A stretch of 64,000 nt of DNA from Lingula anatina. Taxonomy: Eukaryota; Brachiopoda; Lingulata; Lingulida; Lingulidae. Numbering within the stretch: position 1 is the stretch's first letter; each line of letters opens with the position of its first letter. Under the pieces are notes generated by a model, which saw nothing but the letters and a program-made list of their open reading frames with translations, did not search any database and had not been told where the DNA came from. The stretch is from NCBI RefSeq assembly GCF_001039355.2, contig NW_019775726.1, forward strand, positions 62,001 through 126,000, given 5' to 3'. Below, in pieces: positions 50,141 through 60,756 of this stretch. The position numbers and the translations under genes are program-made.

Positions 50141-53100
50141 TCACACTTTTGAACAATCCGTAGTAACAATGGACTCTCCGGTCTCTTCTTTATGCTTCTT
50201 AGCCTTGCAACCCAACCTGAAGTTATGAATAAAAAAGATAAAACAATTAAATTTAACATGACGAAGAGAGACAGAAGACTATATTTCCTAGCTCACGTTT
50301 CCCGCTTACCCTCTACCAGGGCCTCAGTTATTATAGTGGGAATTTTTTACTGAGAGCCAAAATGACTGTCTATTTATCTATAGACATATATGTGAATATC
50401 TGTGGAAAATCAATCTGTCTCCTTGGTAGAGGGTATTTCCCGCTCACGCTAACCACAGCCACGACTAGTCTACCGACGCTGTTCTGTTTTATGGAAATAC
50501 AAATCTCTTCCTTTTAACTGTGTAATGTGTATGTTCTTACATTTTCCTGTCGAGCACGACGTCCCATTCTTCCATGGTCTGCAAAAGTGGTTTGTTCAGG
50601 GTCTCAGGAACCAGGAGAATCAGGAACCCTGTGCAGATGGCCACTGCGCCCCATATAATGAAAGGAAGTGGTCTGTACATACGACCTAGGATTAGAATCT
50701 GAGGGGTGATTACGGCGCCAAGTCTAGAGACCGAAGAACAAAAACTCAAACCCATGTGCCTAGAATGTAGAAAAAAAACTGCTATGTACAAACCATTTGC
50801 ATGAATCGTACGAATATTTTATTATTTCCGTATGTGCATAAATAAATGCATTTTCGCACATTACTGTAAAATTCACGAGTGATAACATAATGGCGCATTT
50901 AGAACAAGTTAATCCGCGGACTTACTTGAAAGCTTGTTACATAATCCTCTAACAGAAACTGAGTAGATTTCCAGCGGGGATAAGGCGGTAAGCTTTCAAG
51001 TGGGTCGGCCATATTTGATCCACGGATTTGTTTGAGGGCATTCAGAACAGCGGACTTACAGATCCGCGGATCCAATATGGCCGACACACTTGAATACTTG
51101 TTGCATAATCACTGCAGGGAATCTATTTAGTGACTAATCGGGAATTAAGCGGCAAGCTTTTTGGTGGGTAGCCATATTTGATCCACGGATCTGTTAATCC
51201 GCTGTTTTGAATGCCCTTGTAGTATGCAGATCAACTTCTATTGTGAATGCGGTCAAAGTTAAGTTATTACTTTATACACAAACAGCAACAATAAAAAGGC
51301 TGTAATTTTAAGCAGGATTTTGGGTAGTAAAATACATGAATGTATAAAAAAATGATTTGATATTACTCAAATTATTAAATTTAACAAGTTTAAATATAAT
51401 TTTTGGCGATGACATCAATATCTTTATCTAGAAAGGATTGGAAATATCTCAGTTACAGTACAGACGTCTAAAGAGACTCTTTAATGGAATGAAATACAAT
51501 GTACAAAGAGCATTGAGATCAGGTTTACTGGTAAGCGTTAACTAGATTGAATTCCGAAGCTTCTTTTATAAAATGTGCCAAGCAGAAAGTTACCTGATCA
51601 CTGTTGGATAGCTCTCCACTATAAACATGTAAAGAACTGAGCGCGACAGCGTGATCAGCATCTTTCCCAGTGCGGCAAGAGTAATCGTCACAAAATACAA
51701 ACCTGGCGGGACCAACAATATATATGGTGTTAGTATTTTAAAGTCTATCAATCATTGGGAAAACTTCACTCTACGTGTATATTTTCATACATTCGGCCAA
51801 ATTCTGCAGTAATGATAAGCACGAGTCGTCATACACAAATCTACTACGTATGATAATAGGACAAGAACAATTGCACACATTAAAAAGGGTTGGGGATTTT
51901 TTTAAAGGAATGAAAGACTGGGTTCTAATCCCTAGATCGATCTAGCAGGATCGAGCTATCTCCGAAGGGTTTTTCGCTAAATTGCTTTCAGCTTAAGCGG
52001 CTTAGATGTCTGACACGCCAACTGAAGCTGCTAAACGATAATTGACTACCACTTAGAAGCTTCAGTAGGCGTGAGTGACGTCTAAGCCGCTTAAGTTGAT
52101 AGCAATTTAGCGAGAATCCCTTCGTAGATTGATCGATCCACAGTTAGTGCGACAGGGTTTGGGAATGGTACCTTACACTTGACACTATAATAAATGAATG
52201 AATTGTATTAAAGTTCACCCATTCCTTTGATTTAATGTAATGCAAATATATTATCCACATCAAGGCTGCATTTTAAAGAACAATCTTCCCGACAGCCATC
52301 CTTACACTGTATTACAAATTATCTCCAAGAAGGAAGGGTAGGCCTACAGTTTTTCTGTACCTCATTTTCCATGCTGTGTGGTTATAGTTTTTTCAGTACA
52401 AAAAATATTCGGACTTCGTGTCCAGCTGTCCAATAAAAACCTGTCCTAATAGCTATAGTTCTGTTAGCGCCATCGCCATCTAAATGTATCAAGCATTTTT
52501 ATCTGTCTCTGTAATTCTTCATAATGTTCCATATCTATCCATACTTACTTTCAGGGATGAGCCCAGAAGCTATGCAAAGACTGCCACCCAGACAGATTGT
52601 CACAAAGATCGTCTTCCGTCGCCCAAATTTGTCTATGAAGAAGGCGGCTGCCAATAGCCCTGGGATATCTGCTGCTCCAAGTAGGGCAAAACTGAGATAT
52701 AGACTACCTCCCAGACCCTTGGCATTCAGAGTTAACCCATAATAGCACATCGCGTTAACCAACCTGGAAGGGAAAATAACGTTTTCTTTTTTTTTTTGCA
52801 TGGACATTGGGATATACTGCCACTGTAAGCACATGTATACACATGTAGAAAGCGTCCTTACATGCTGTGCAGATATCATTCCGTCAGTTTAACCTTCTGA
52901 ACAACATTCGTAAAATTGAAAATAGTCAAAGAATGGTCAAGAAAATAAGGTAAGTAAATTACTATTGAAATGACCAAATTTTTATGATAAACCGTTTAAC
53001 CATATTGCTATATGTATAAAACATTTGAACATTTCTCACCAGATGAAAGCCAGTATCGAAGTTATAAGAGTCCTCTTGAAGGTCCTGAACAGCTCAATGT

Positions 53101-56100
53101 GGGTATATGTTGTCCCACGGCGATCCTCCTCGCCTTCTTTGAACAGACGATCCACAGTCTCTTGCTCTAACTTCGCTTTGTTGACCTTGGCAACGCGTTT
53201 TATGATCACCTCCGCCTCCTCATGTCTACCGCGTGCTAGGAGCCATCGTACTGATTCAGGGAAAAACCTGGGAAATATTAAACCTTTAAAAGGAAGAACT
53301 TTTTACATAAAGAAAATTTAAAACTTTATGGCCGAATTGTAACAGATACACTTTAGTGACCATTCCCAGACCCTATCGTACTAACAGTGGATCGATCTAT
53401 CTCCTTAAGCGGCTTAGATGTCTGTCACACCCACTGAAGCTGCTAGGGGGTAATTAATTATCGTTTAGCAGCTTCAGTAGGCGTGCCAGACACCTAAGCC
53501 GCTTAAGCTGAAAGCAATTTAGTGAGAAACCCCTCGGAGATGGCTCGATCCTGTAAGGTCGATCTAGGTATGGGAACCCAGTCTAAGATTTCTCAAGCTC
53601 ACCGAGTGATGATGGCTTGATAGCCATCGTATACTGGTAGTTTCAGAGGGAAAACGTAAGGTATAATTAAAAACATTAAAATTTGACATTGAAAAATTAA
53701 ATATCTTTTAGTATATATGGTCGACATGAAAACTTGCAGTTTTAATGTTATTCGTTTGAGACACTGTAATAGATGTACTTGGTGACAGAAGAAAACGCAA
53801 ATACGCATTTTGCAACCACCAATTTTCGGTGACCAAGAGTCTTCAAGAAATAAAAATAACTTGTAATTGCAGCATTATGAAACTACCACTGAAATGAATG
53901 AAACTGATTTTAATATTTCAGAGAAACTGGGTGAATATTTTCACCATCAAACCAAACCAACCAGAAAAAAAACGAGATTACGCTACTTACATGTATGCAC
54001 AAAATAAGTGTCAACAGCCGAAAGGAACAATGTTGGCTCCTCTTTATTTCATTCTAATAATGTACTGTTTAAGAGGTATTTATTGGGTAAGACTCGACTT
54101 ACCACCAAAAACACACAAATAGAACTCCAGGGGAAGTGGTTGCCAAGGCTAGGTGACGCCAATTGCGTACAAGATAAGCCTCGAACGCCATTACTATATG
54201 TCCCAAACCAAAAAATATCCCTATGCCCATCGCAGGTATCCGTCTTTTACCGACTCCTACTAATTCCATACCTATAGCAAACAGAAAGCTTGATTTCATT
54301 CTGATTTCGTACTGATTTTCTTTATTCTAAAATCTATTTACACGACTGCTTTAAATTTGTGATATGGTTAGTCATTTCTTAGAAATGGCCAATCACCATA
54401 TCACGTCGTGACGTCATGTCGATTGTGTCAAACAAAGACAAAAAATGATAATAACAGAGCGTTGCATGGCTTTCCTATAAATATCAATGTATAAACAAGG
54501 GACTGATCTTTATATGAGGAAAAAAAAGAGCCATAGTATAACATACGTTTTGTCCTAGTAATTTTCAAAATGTTCAATCCCAGTAGATAAAAAACAACGA
54601 GGTTTATACCCAAAGTTTAAAATGCGTTAAAATGCGTCAGTTATGAATCTGAGCAAATTATCTGAAAGTTTATTTCGTTAAAAAAGACTACGATCACCGA
54701 CTCAACGTTCTGTGTACTTGCGCTCGATACGTACCTAACGTGTACATGGCGAGGTAGGCGCTTGAATCACTCGCGCCTTGTATTACGTACAGAGTGCTGA
54801 AGACAAGCATGTTTGGAGCAAAAGCCAGAGCTATCCCAGATAGCACCTGAATACTAATGCTGGTCAAGAAAACTGGACGACGACCAAACCTGAAAATAAA
54901 TCAATTTACAATATCAAATGTAATAACATTATCAAATGTAGGGAAATTAAAATTTTGAGGGATGCTATAATTTAACAAACGGAGAATGGCCCCATTGAAT
55001 ATCTATAAGGATGCCATTTTCCATAACATAACGTGTTTTCTTCTTTCTATAAGTCAGCAGTAGTAATCAGAATTAAGAAAATAATATCACGTGGATCACC
55101 CCAACTTTAATCCAGCGATGTTTACTACTTATTTTCACATTTATCAGCAACCCAGAATGCATTTTGCTCCCAAAAGCGATTTAATCAAAGTGATTTCCAG
55201 GTATATAAGATAATTTATCACCCGTATAATTTTTCCTTCTAAAGCATTATCACAAACCATCATAGTTCTAGCCAAACCTGACCTGTCAGACAGCCATCCA
55301 CTGAGAAAGATTGATAAGAATTTCCCAGTAAAGAACACGGTATTACAAGTACTCATCTGCCAAGCGTTCTCACAACCGAGATCAAACTGAAATGAATAAC
55401 ATATAGGCCTACATGTAGGAAATAAGTCGCGGAATGACATAAAATAGAATAATCTACCTCAATTGAGCATATAGAAACATCAGACGGGAGAATCTCAGCA
55501 TTTTATAAAATCTTAGTAGAATGTCTGATGCACCCTCATGCATTGGTGTGCAGCTATAGACGAAGTTATTCATTACCCACTATAGGACAGACTTGTGAAG
55601 ATTCTTTTTGTCTAAAGCTACTTATATTTGTCTGTTCTTACAGCTAATGTATACAAAATATAGGTTATTAAGAGGATAGTAATATATGGTGCGATTCCAC
55701 CGTGTTTGAAAATTTACCTCTGACACGATGGTCGACTCATACTGGCCAGAGCTGTACACTCTTCCTTCTGGACACGGTGCTGAACTTGGTGGACCAGCCT
55801 GGTTATCACTCCCTTTGTGGTTGATGGCCGTCCAAGACGTGTTCGTGTCATTTCCCAGGACTGTGCCATAATGAAATGTTTCGTTAAGAAGAAACAACGT
55901 TGTTGTGCTATTGGTAGACCATTCATCGAATGTATACAGTTTGCAAGAACTCCTCTCACCCTTGTCTGTGAGTGGTATGGTTAGATTCAGCAGTTCCTCC
56001 TGCGAAACATTCCCATATTTACTGGTGACAACATCGACGTATGCTGACGGTATCTTGCAGTGATGGTTAGGCTCTATGCCGTAAAACACAATACCAACTG

Positions 56101-56203
56101 TGGATGTAACAGAGTAAACTGCAACTATGCATAGTAAGGCATATCTCTGCCTTTGATATGTTCCAATTTCGCCCAAAATTTTCAGCAAGTCGTCAAAGTT
56201 CAT
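50141..56203 (-). CDS. SLC22-family organic ion transporter, complete, 586 aa (copy A)
   Basis: Nine exons: 56203-55718, 55386-55283, 54889-54735, 54271-54103, 53267-53040, 52763-52549, 51702-51594, 50759-50541 and 50216-50141 (TGA); all phases agree (1761 bases). The ATG has A at -3. After TM1 (about residues 22-43) comes the long extracellular loop typical of SLC22, with NHHC and sites NVS, NLT, NST, NET and NTS. The MFS signature GWLSDR/FGRRP spans the exon 2/3 junction. Then follow FFPESVRWLLARGRHEEAEV, YYGLTLNAKGLGG, FIDKFGRRKT, ESYPTVIRHMGLSFCSSVSR and PETLNKPLLQTMEEWD. Length and order match plasma-membrane organic cation, carnitine or anion transporters; the substrate cannot be deduced. 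It heads a tandem pair with the gene at 60757-63235. Introns carry MITEs and inverted repeats absent from the sister gene. Confidence 0.95.
50900..51220. repeat. Nested inverted-repeat cluster in SLC22 copy A intron 7
   Basis: Three related blocks contain GGCCATATTTGATCCACGGAT or its complement: about 50997-51030 (forward), 51059-51092 (inverted, GATCCGCGGATCCAATATGG) and 51163-51215 (forward again). The middle and right blocks also pair through GCATTCAGAACAGCGGACTT and its near complement. The RNA could form alternative hairpins. The matching intron of copy B (61423-61895) lacks it, so it arrived after the duplication. Confidence 0.7.
51914..52175. mobile_element. Foldback MITE, subfamily B, copy 1 (SLC22 copy A intron 6)
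   Basis: From AAGACTGGGTTCTAATCCC to TTTGGGAATGGTACCTTA. The arms CTTAAGCGGCTTAGACGT and ACTGAAGCTGCTAAACG pair with inverted partners around a short centre, giving a long near-perfect hairpin. GATCGATC blocks lie near both ends, as in subfamily A. Copy B's corresponding intron (62005-62252) is 248 bases long instead of 846 and has no such element. Confidence 0.75.
53352..53587. mobile_element. Foldback MITE, subfamily B, copy 2 (SLC22 copy A intron 4)
   Basis: From TTTAGTGACCATTCCCAGAC to GGTATGGGAACCCAGTCTAA. It shares the CTTAAGCGGCTTAGATGTCT and CACTGAAGCTGCTA arms with the copy at 51914 and keeps a central TAGGGGGTAATTAATTATCG. That centre closely resembles the GGGGGTAATTAACTTTCGT of subfamily A and ties the two subfamilies together. 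Confidence 0.75.
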
Positions 56204-56219
56204 CTTGAAACAGTGTTTT

Positions 56220-57130
56220 CGATAAAGACACTGAAAGGCAAAGAGAGAGGGTTAAAGTGACATGTCAATCTGGATTGAGAACAGTACTTAAAGGTTAACG
56301 ATACTTATTGTTTTTCAAAACTATTGGATGATACTCTGCGAAGAGTGCACGCGCCCAGATAGATCACGTACACCGCATTAACTGTAAACAAAGTAAAGAC
56401 CTAATACCTTACACACTGAGTATCAGCCGTATGACATTGAGTACAAATAACTGACTAGTCCATATACCCAACGCCACAATTGCCAGTAGGCGTTTTATAG
56501 TCTCCCAGTTCGCCACATATACATGTATCCTTTATCCCGATCGCCGTTGCTTCAATCAACCATATTTTAAAATCAGTTTGCGGTGACATCACATTTTAAC
56601 GGATATTGCTTTGAATATTATACAGATGATTTAATAATTAAATGTTTGCTTACTTTCGGAAGCATATGTACAGTGAAGTGCGTACTAGTAGAAAAAGCAC
56701 TTGTACTTACCGAACATAAGTATGTGCTACGGAATATTTTGGGGAAGCGTGCAGATGTACGTAGAGGTGCACCTTTACGTTACGGGAGGTGAATTTTCAA
56801 AGGGGGGGGGGGTGTCGACTCACGCCTTGGTTTAAATAACTCTGATCAAAATAACATGATCTAAGACTGTGCCCCTGGAGACAGTAACCCTAGTTAAAAG
56901 CTTTGCGTTTGTTTATGGGATTCTCGAGTTCATTTATTTGTTTATTATTAATATATATTTATTTGATGCTGTAATTCCCCTGAATGCCATTATTTTACGT
57001 ATGTCTGTATGTGGAGGAATGGACAGAGTGACATTCTAACAGTTCTGATCTGAATTAGATGAGCCCGTGCACAATGTACTGAATGTGGCTTGCTTGGTGT
57101 GAGGCGTCTTGCCTTAAATTGGTGTGGTAA
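56220..57130. other. 5' flank of SLC22 copy A
   Basis: Should contain the 5' UTR and promoter of the SLC22 gene. A poly-G run lies at about 56802-56811. No upstream coding exon was recognised. Confidence 0.45.
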
Positions 57131-57142
57131 GAGGCGTCTCGC

Positions 57143-57400
57143 CAGTGGCAAATTATGGGAGGGGGGGGGGGGTACTGCCCCCCCCCCTTCAATATTTCGA
57201 AAAAATAACATCACCGGTACCCTCTTAAAATTATAATTTTGACTAGCTGGATCATAGTTCTAAACCGTATCAATTGGCACCGTTAGCCCTCTAAAATGCC
57301 AATTCTTTGGGGCCCCGCCACCTCGCGAAAGGTACTACACCTATGGCCTGTCATTTCTTACAAACGGACCCCCCTTCAAATAATCCTGGATCCGCCCCTG
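57143..57400. mobile_element. 258-base non-autonomous element with hAT-like ends and 5-base TSD
   Basis: It starts CAGTGGCAAATTATGGGAGG and ends AATCCTGGATCCGCCCCTG. It is flanked by CTCGC on both sides (57138-57142, 57401-57405). The right terminus equals that of the element at 41864-42030; the left is more decayed. A G-run/C-run hairpin (57161-57188) follows the left end, a frequent feature of such elements. No coding capacity. Confidence 0.72.
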
Positions 57401-57409
57401 CTCGCCTCT

Positions 57410-58389
57410 GTATGAGTATGGCCTAAGGAGCCGGTTGTACGAGGGGCGTACAGGCCTGATGTGGAGGGGGGTTGGACTAGTTACAGAAAGCGCTTTTTGA
57501 TCAACAAGTGTCCTGGTAATAGGGGGATGGGAGAGGGGGTGGTGAATTCAGTGTTTTCACAAGAGAAGAAAGCAAATCTTGGTGTTGGCTTTTTTGATCA
57601 AAGGTGTATCGCCTTTGTGGGTGTGCGTATGCTTGTGCACAGTATAAATGCACTGATGTGCAAGAACGCCTCTTATTGACTTAAGTATTTCGCTTTTGTG
57701 GCTGCGGTGCTTACAGATAGCGGCGCAGTGAATGAGTTTGTGAGGACAGTGTGCTGTGCTCACTAAAAGAGTCTAGGGAGTTCAAACTGCAGCGTGTTGA
57801 TAGCTCAATAGTTGAGTGAGAACGGCAGCTGGGGCATACTAGTGTGCTTCTTGTCGTTATATACGACAACAGATAAGGTGCATGTATCATTTCAACCCTC
57901 CATGGGTTGTCGGACAGGTAGCTTTCCCATGTCTGGAATAGATAAAACTACACCATGCTACACCTATGGCCGATTCGGGCACGTTATTCAAAAATCCTCA
58001 TCCTGTCATAATTATTTGTTCCATGCCATATTCAGGAGGCCACGGCTCATGTTTCACCTATTTAACTACGCTAGCTACTCATATAGTGACATTAGTAACC
58101 ACCAGTGGACTTCACTTTACCGTCGGATGTTTTCTTGACACGGTCTACGACACCTGTCTGTAGCTAATACTGAACATGTGAGTGCGTTTATGCAAAATAT
58201 GCCACCGAAAGGAGAATTTATTTGTGGTTTTTTTATGATGTCACGAAGCTTTATATGCCTGCCTTGAATGGCAATGTCAAGGCAACAAATAAACGATCTT
58301 CGTGTGTCATAGCACAGGTCATCTAGGCCGGTTACCACTATAACATTCCATTACAAAGATTAAACCCATTCGGTTACTGGGTCTTTAGT

Positions 58390-58436
<47 letters not shown>

Positions 58437-60506
58437 CTCCTCCCCTGCCTCTGTGCAGTTTATATCCTTGTTATTGACAATGTATATAGGTTTGACGATT
58501 TATAGGTTTGCCGATTCTACAAATATCGTTACATGTTGTAATTTACTGGGTGGTGTCTATTGCACAACAGTTTGGTTATTCTGGAGGGTCAATTGTTGCC
58601 CAATTACATTAGATTCTTTTTTCCACAAGGTTTCACACTTTGCGTGTAATTGCAAAAAACGGTCCTAGTTTAATTGCTACCGAACGACTACTAACAAATG
58701 CAGTTCACAATTCCACTCACTAGGATGATTTACGTCGAGGACGTAAGGTTTAACGATTTACCTGTAGTCATGTGCAGCGAGTTGTTTAAGGTCGTCGGAC
58801 TAGCTCGTGTTGTTCTAGCCCACTGTGGGTTGAATTTTTAGCCCTTTTCACGCGGACGCAGGGGAAGGTAATATCACGTTTTTAGTAAGGCCTGTACGCT
58901 GTCAAAGTGTCACTTTGCTTGGTACCGTAGTTTCGGTCCACATCTCAAGCATTTCCGCCTCGGCTTCTTAATCTGTGACAATAGTTAACATGACTGCAAT
59001 GTAATCTTACCTTCGTTGTGAGGTGCAGCGGAAAAGCTTTTTAACGCGTTCTCTGCTAATCATAAAAACAGTGTCGACGTAACGCCGTTGTTGCCTCGGA
59101 GAAAAAAGCAGTCGCCAAGACTTATATTCGTCCTCGTAAATTGAAATCGCATGTTATATGGAGAAGCACCACGATCGTTTATGTTAGACGCCGGCATGCA
59201 TAATGAAGTACAGGCATATATCTCGTAAATAAAACTCATGTAGCTGACAACATGCAGATTTTATATCAATTTCGTATACTAAACTGTATTAAAGACTTCA
59301 CGGCATCTACACTGTAGTGTAATGTCATTTTCCATCGACCGATCGGTCTGTCTGTCTGTCTGTCTGTCTTCTATCTATCTATCCATCTATCTGTCTATCT
59401 CCATTTATCTATTTTGAAAGTGTCTTTTGACAGATAAATGTTAATATATTATTTAATATAGATATAGCAAGCCATTTATTCAGAACGACACGATACTTTT
59501 TCAAACAAAAGTGAATTTGCAGTGCAACCATTAACACGCCCACCCGTGATAATAACGTATATTATACTGAGATAATTTACTGACACAATTAGCTAATGGC
59601 TGTGGAGAGTGAATTTTCTAATATTCCAGTTGTGTGACATCACATAAGAGAAAAATAATCTAGTACTGGACTAACGAAGTAATAAGGCAACCATTCAATG
59701 AAGCTTTGGACACCACCGATCATCAGCAGTTTGGGTAGTAACGAGCTTCATGTATATATGCTTTACAATGAATTCAATAAAAACGCGTTTGATTGGTCGA
59801 CTTATTTCACTGCATGGTTACGGTTTTCTCGCAACTACTTAGCTGAGAAACAAAGAGTGAACATCGTGTATAACGAAAATTTCTTACAGTGCCGCAGTTC
59901 TGTATGGCACCTGGGTGCTCAAACAGATAGAACAGGGTGAAGGGTGTTAGTTACTATCGCCCCGTGGTGTGAGGGTACCTGTCAGAAATATTCCAGTCAG
60001 TATGTTTATTGGTCACAAGTAATTCACACTGTTGAAGATCAAAATTACATAGGATTGTACATTTGTACATGTGTGTTTTTTTAATAAATGGATAACAAAA
60101 AATCTTGAATCGCACTGAGTTTTTTTTTTGCAAAGCTTGATTAGTTTTGACCATAGCAGCGATGGCAGTCAATTATGAGACACAGTCAATACTCATGAGT
60201 GGGTTCATACGTTACTCTAAACAGCAACTACGACAAAATACAAATTAAATAAATTATAACGAATCACACTGCAAGTACATGCCAGGTATCATAAAACATA
60301 TTTGCTTTAGTACAGTATATTGGCTAATATCCAGTTTGTTGATAATTTTGATGCGGTAATTCTCTTTCAAATATTTTCTGTCTGCCATTTCAAATGATTC
60401 TGCAGGTTATATATATTAAAATAAGCAGTGCATTTGCTGTGTATGAAAAAATAGTCATCAGATCGTGAAATATGGACTGCATAAAAGAACCCATCGTCTC
60501 CATTGC

Positions 60507-60571
<65 letters not shown>

Positions 60572-60660
60572 TGTGTACAAGCATCGTATGCTTTTGAAGA
60601 AACGTGTTTTCGGAAGGGTAGATAATCAACTGAAAATTGCAAGCATAAAGGTCGCTGAGA
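57410..60660. other. Spacer between the two SLC22 genes
   Basis: Holds the region upstream of copy A and downstream of copy B. Microsatellites: (AT)n at 58393-58433, (GTCT)n(ATCT)n at 59346-59401 and (AT)n at 60509-60568. Open frames at 57461, 57812 and 59698 have no recognisable product. Confidence 0.6.
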
Positions 60661-60668
60661 ACATGCGT

Positions 60669-60674
60669 TTTATT
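60669..60674 (-). terminator. Candidate polyadenylation signal for SLC22 copy B
   Basis: AATAAA on the minus strand about 85 bases beyond the TGA of the gene at 60757. Plausible by position only. Confidence 0.4.
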
Positions 60675-60756
60675 TACTGTCAGGCAGATATATGATACAG
60701 TTACCACAATCATTACTTTGTTTCTCAATGGTCATCTGAATCTATGTTCTTATCTA

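Noticed and set aside
60465-60728. Open frames with long alternating Tyr/Ile runs
   Set aside because: These are translations of the (AT)n microsatellite at 60509-60568. The same applies at 49968-50156 and 58390-58668.
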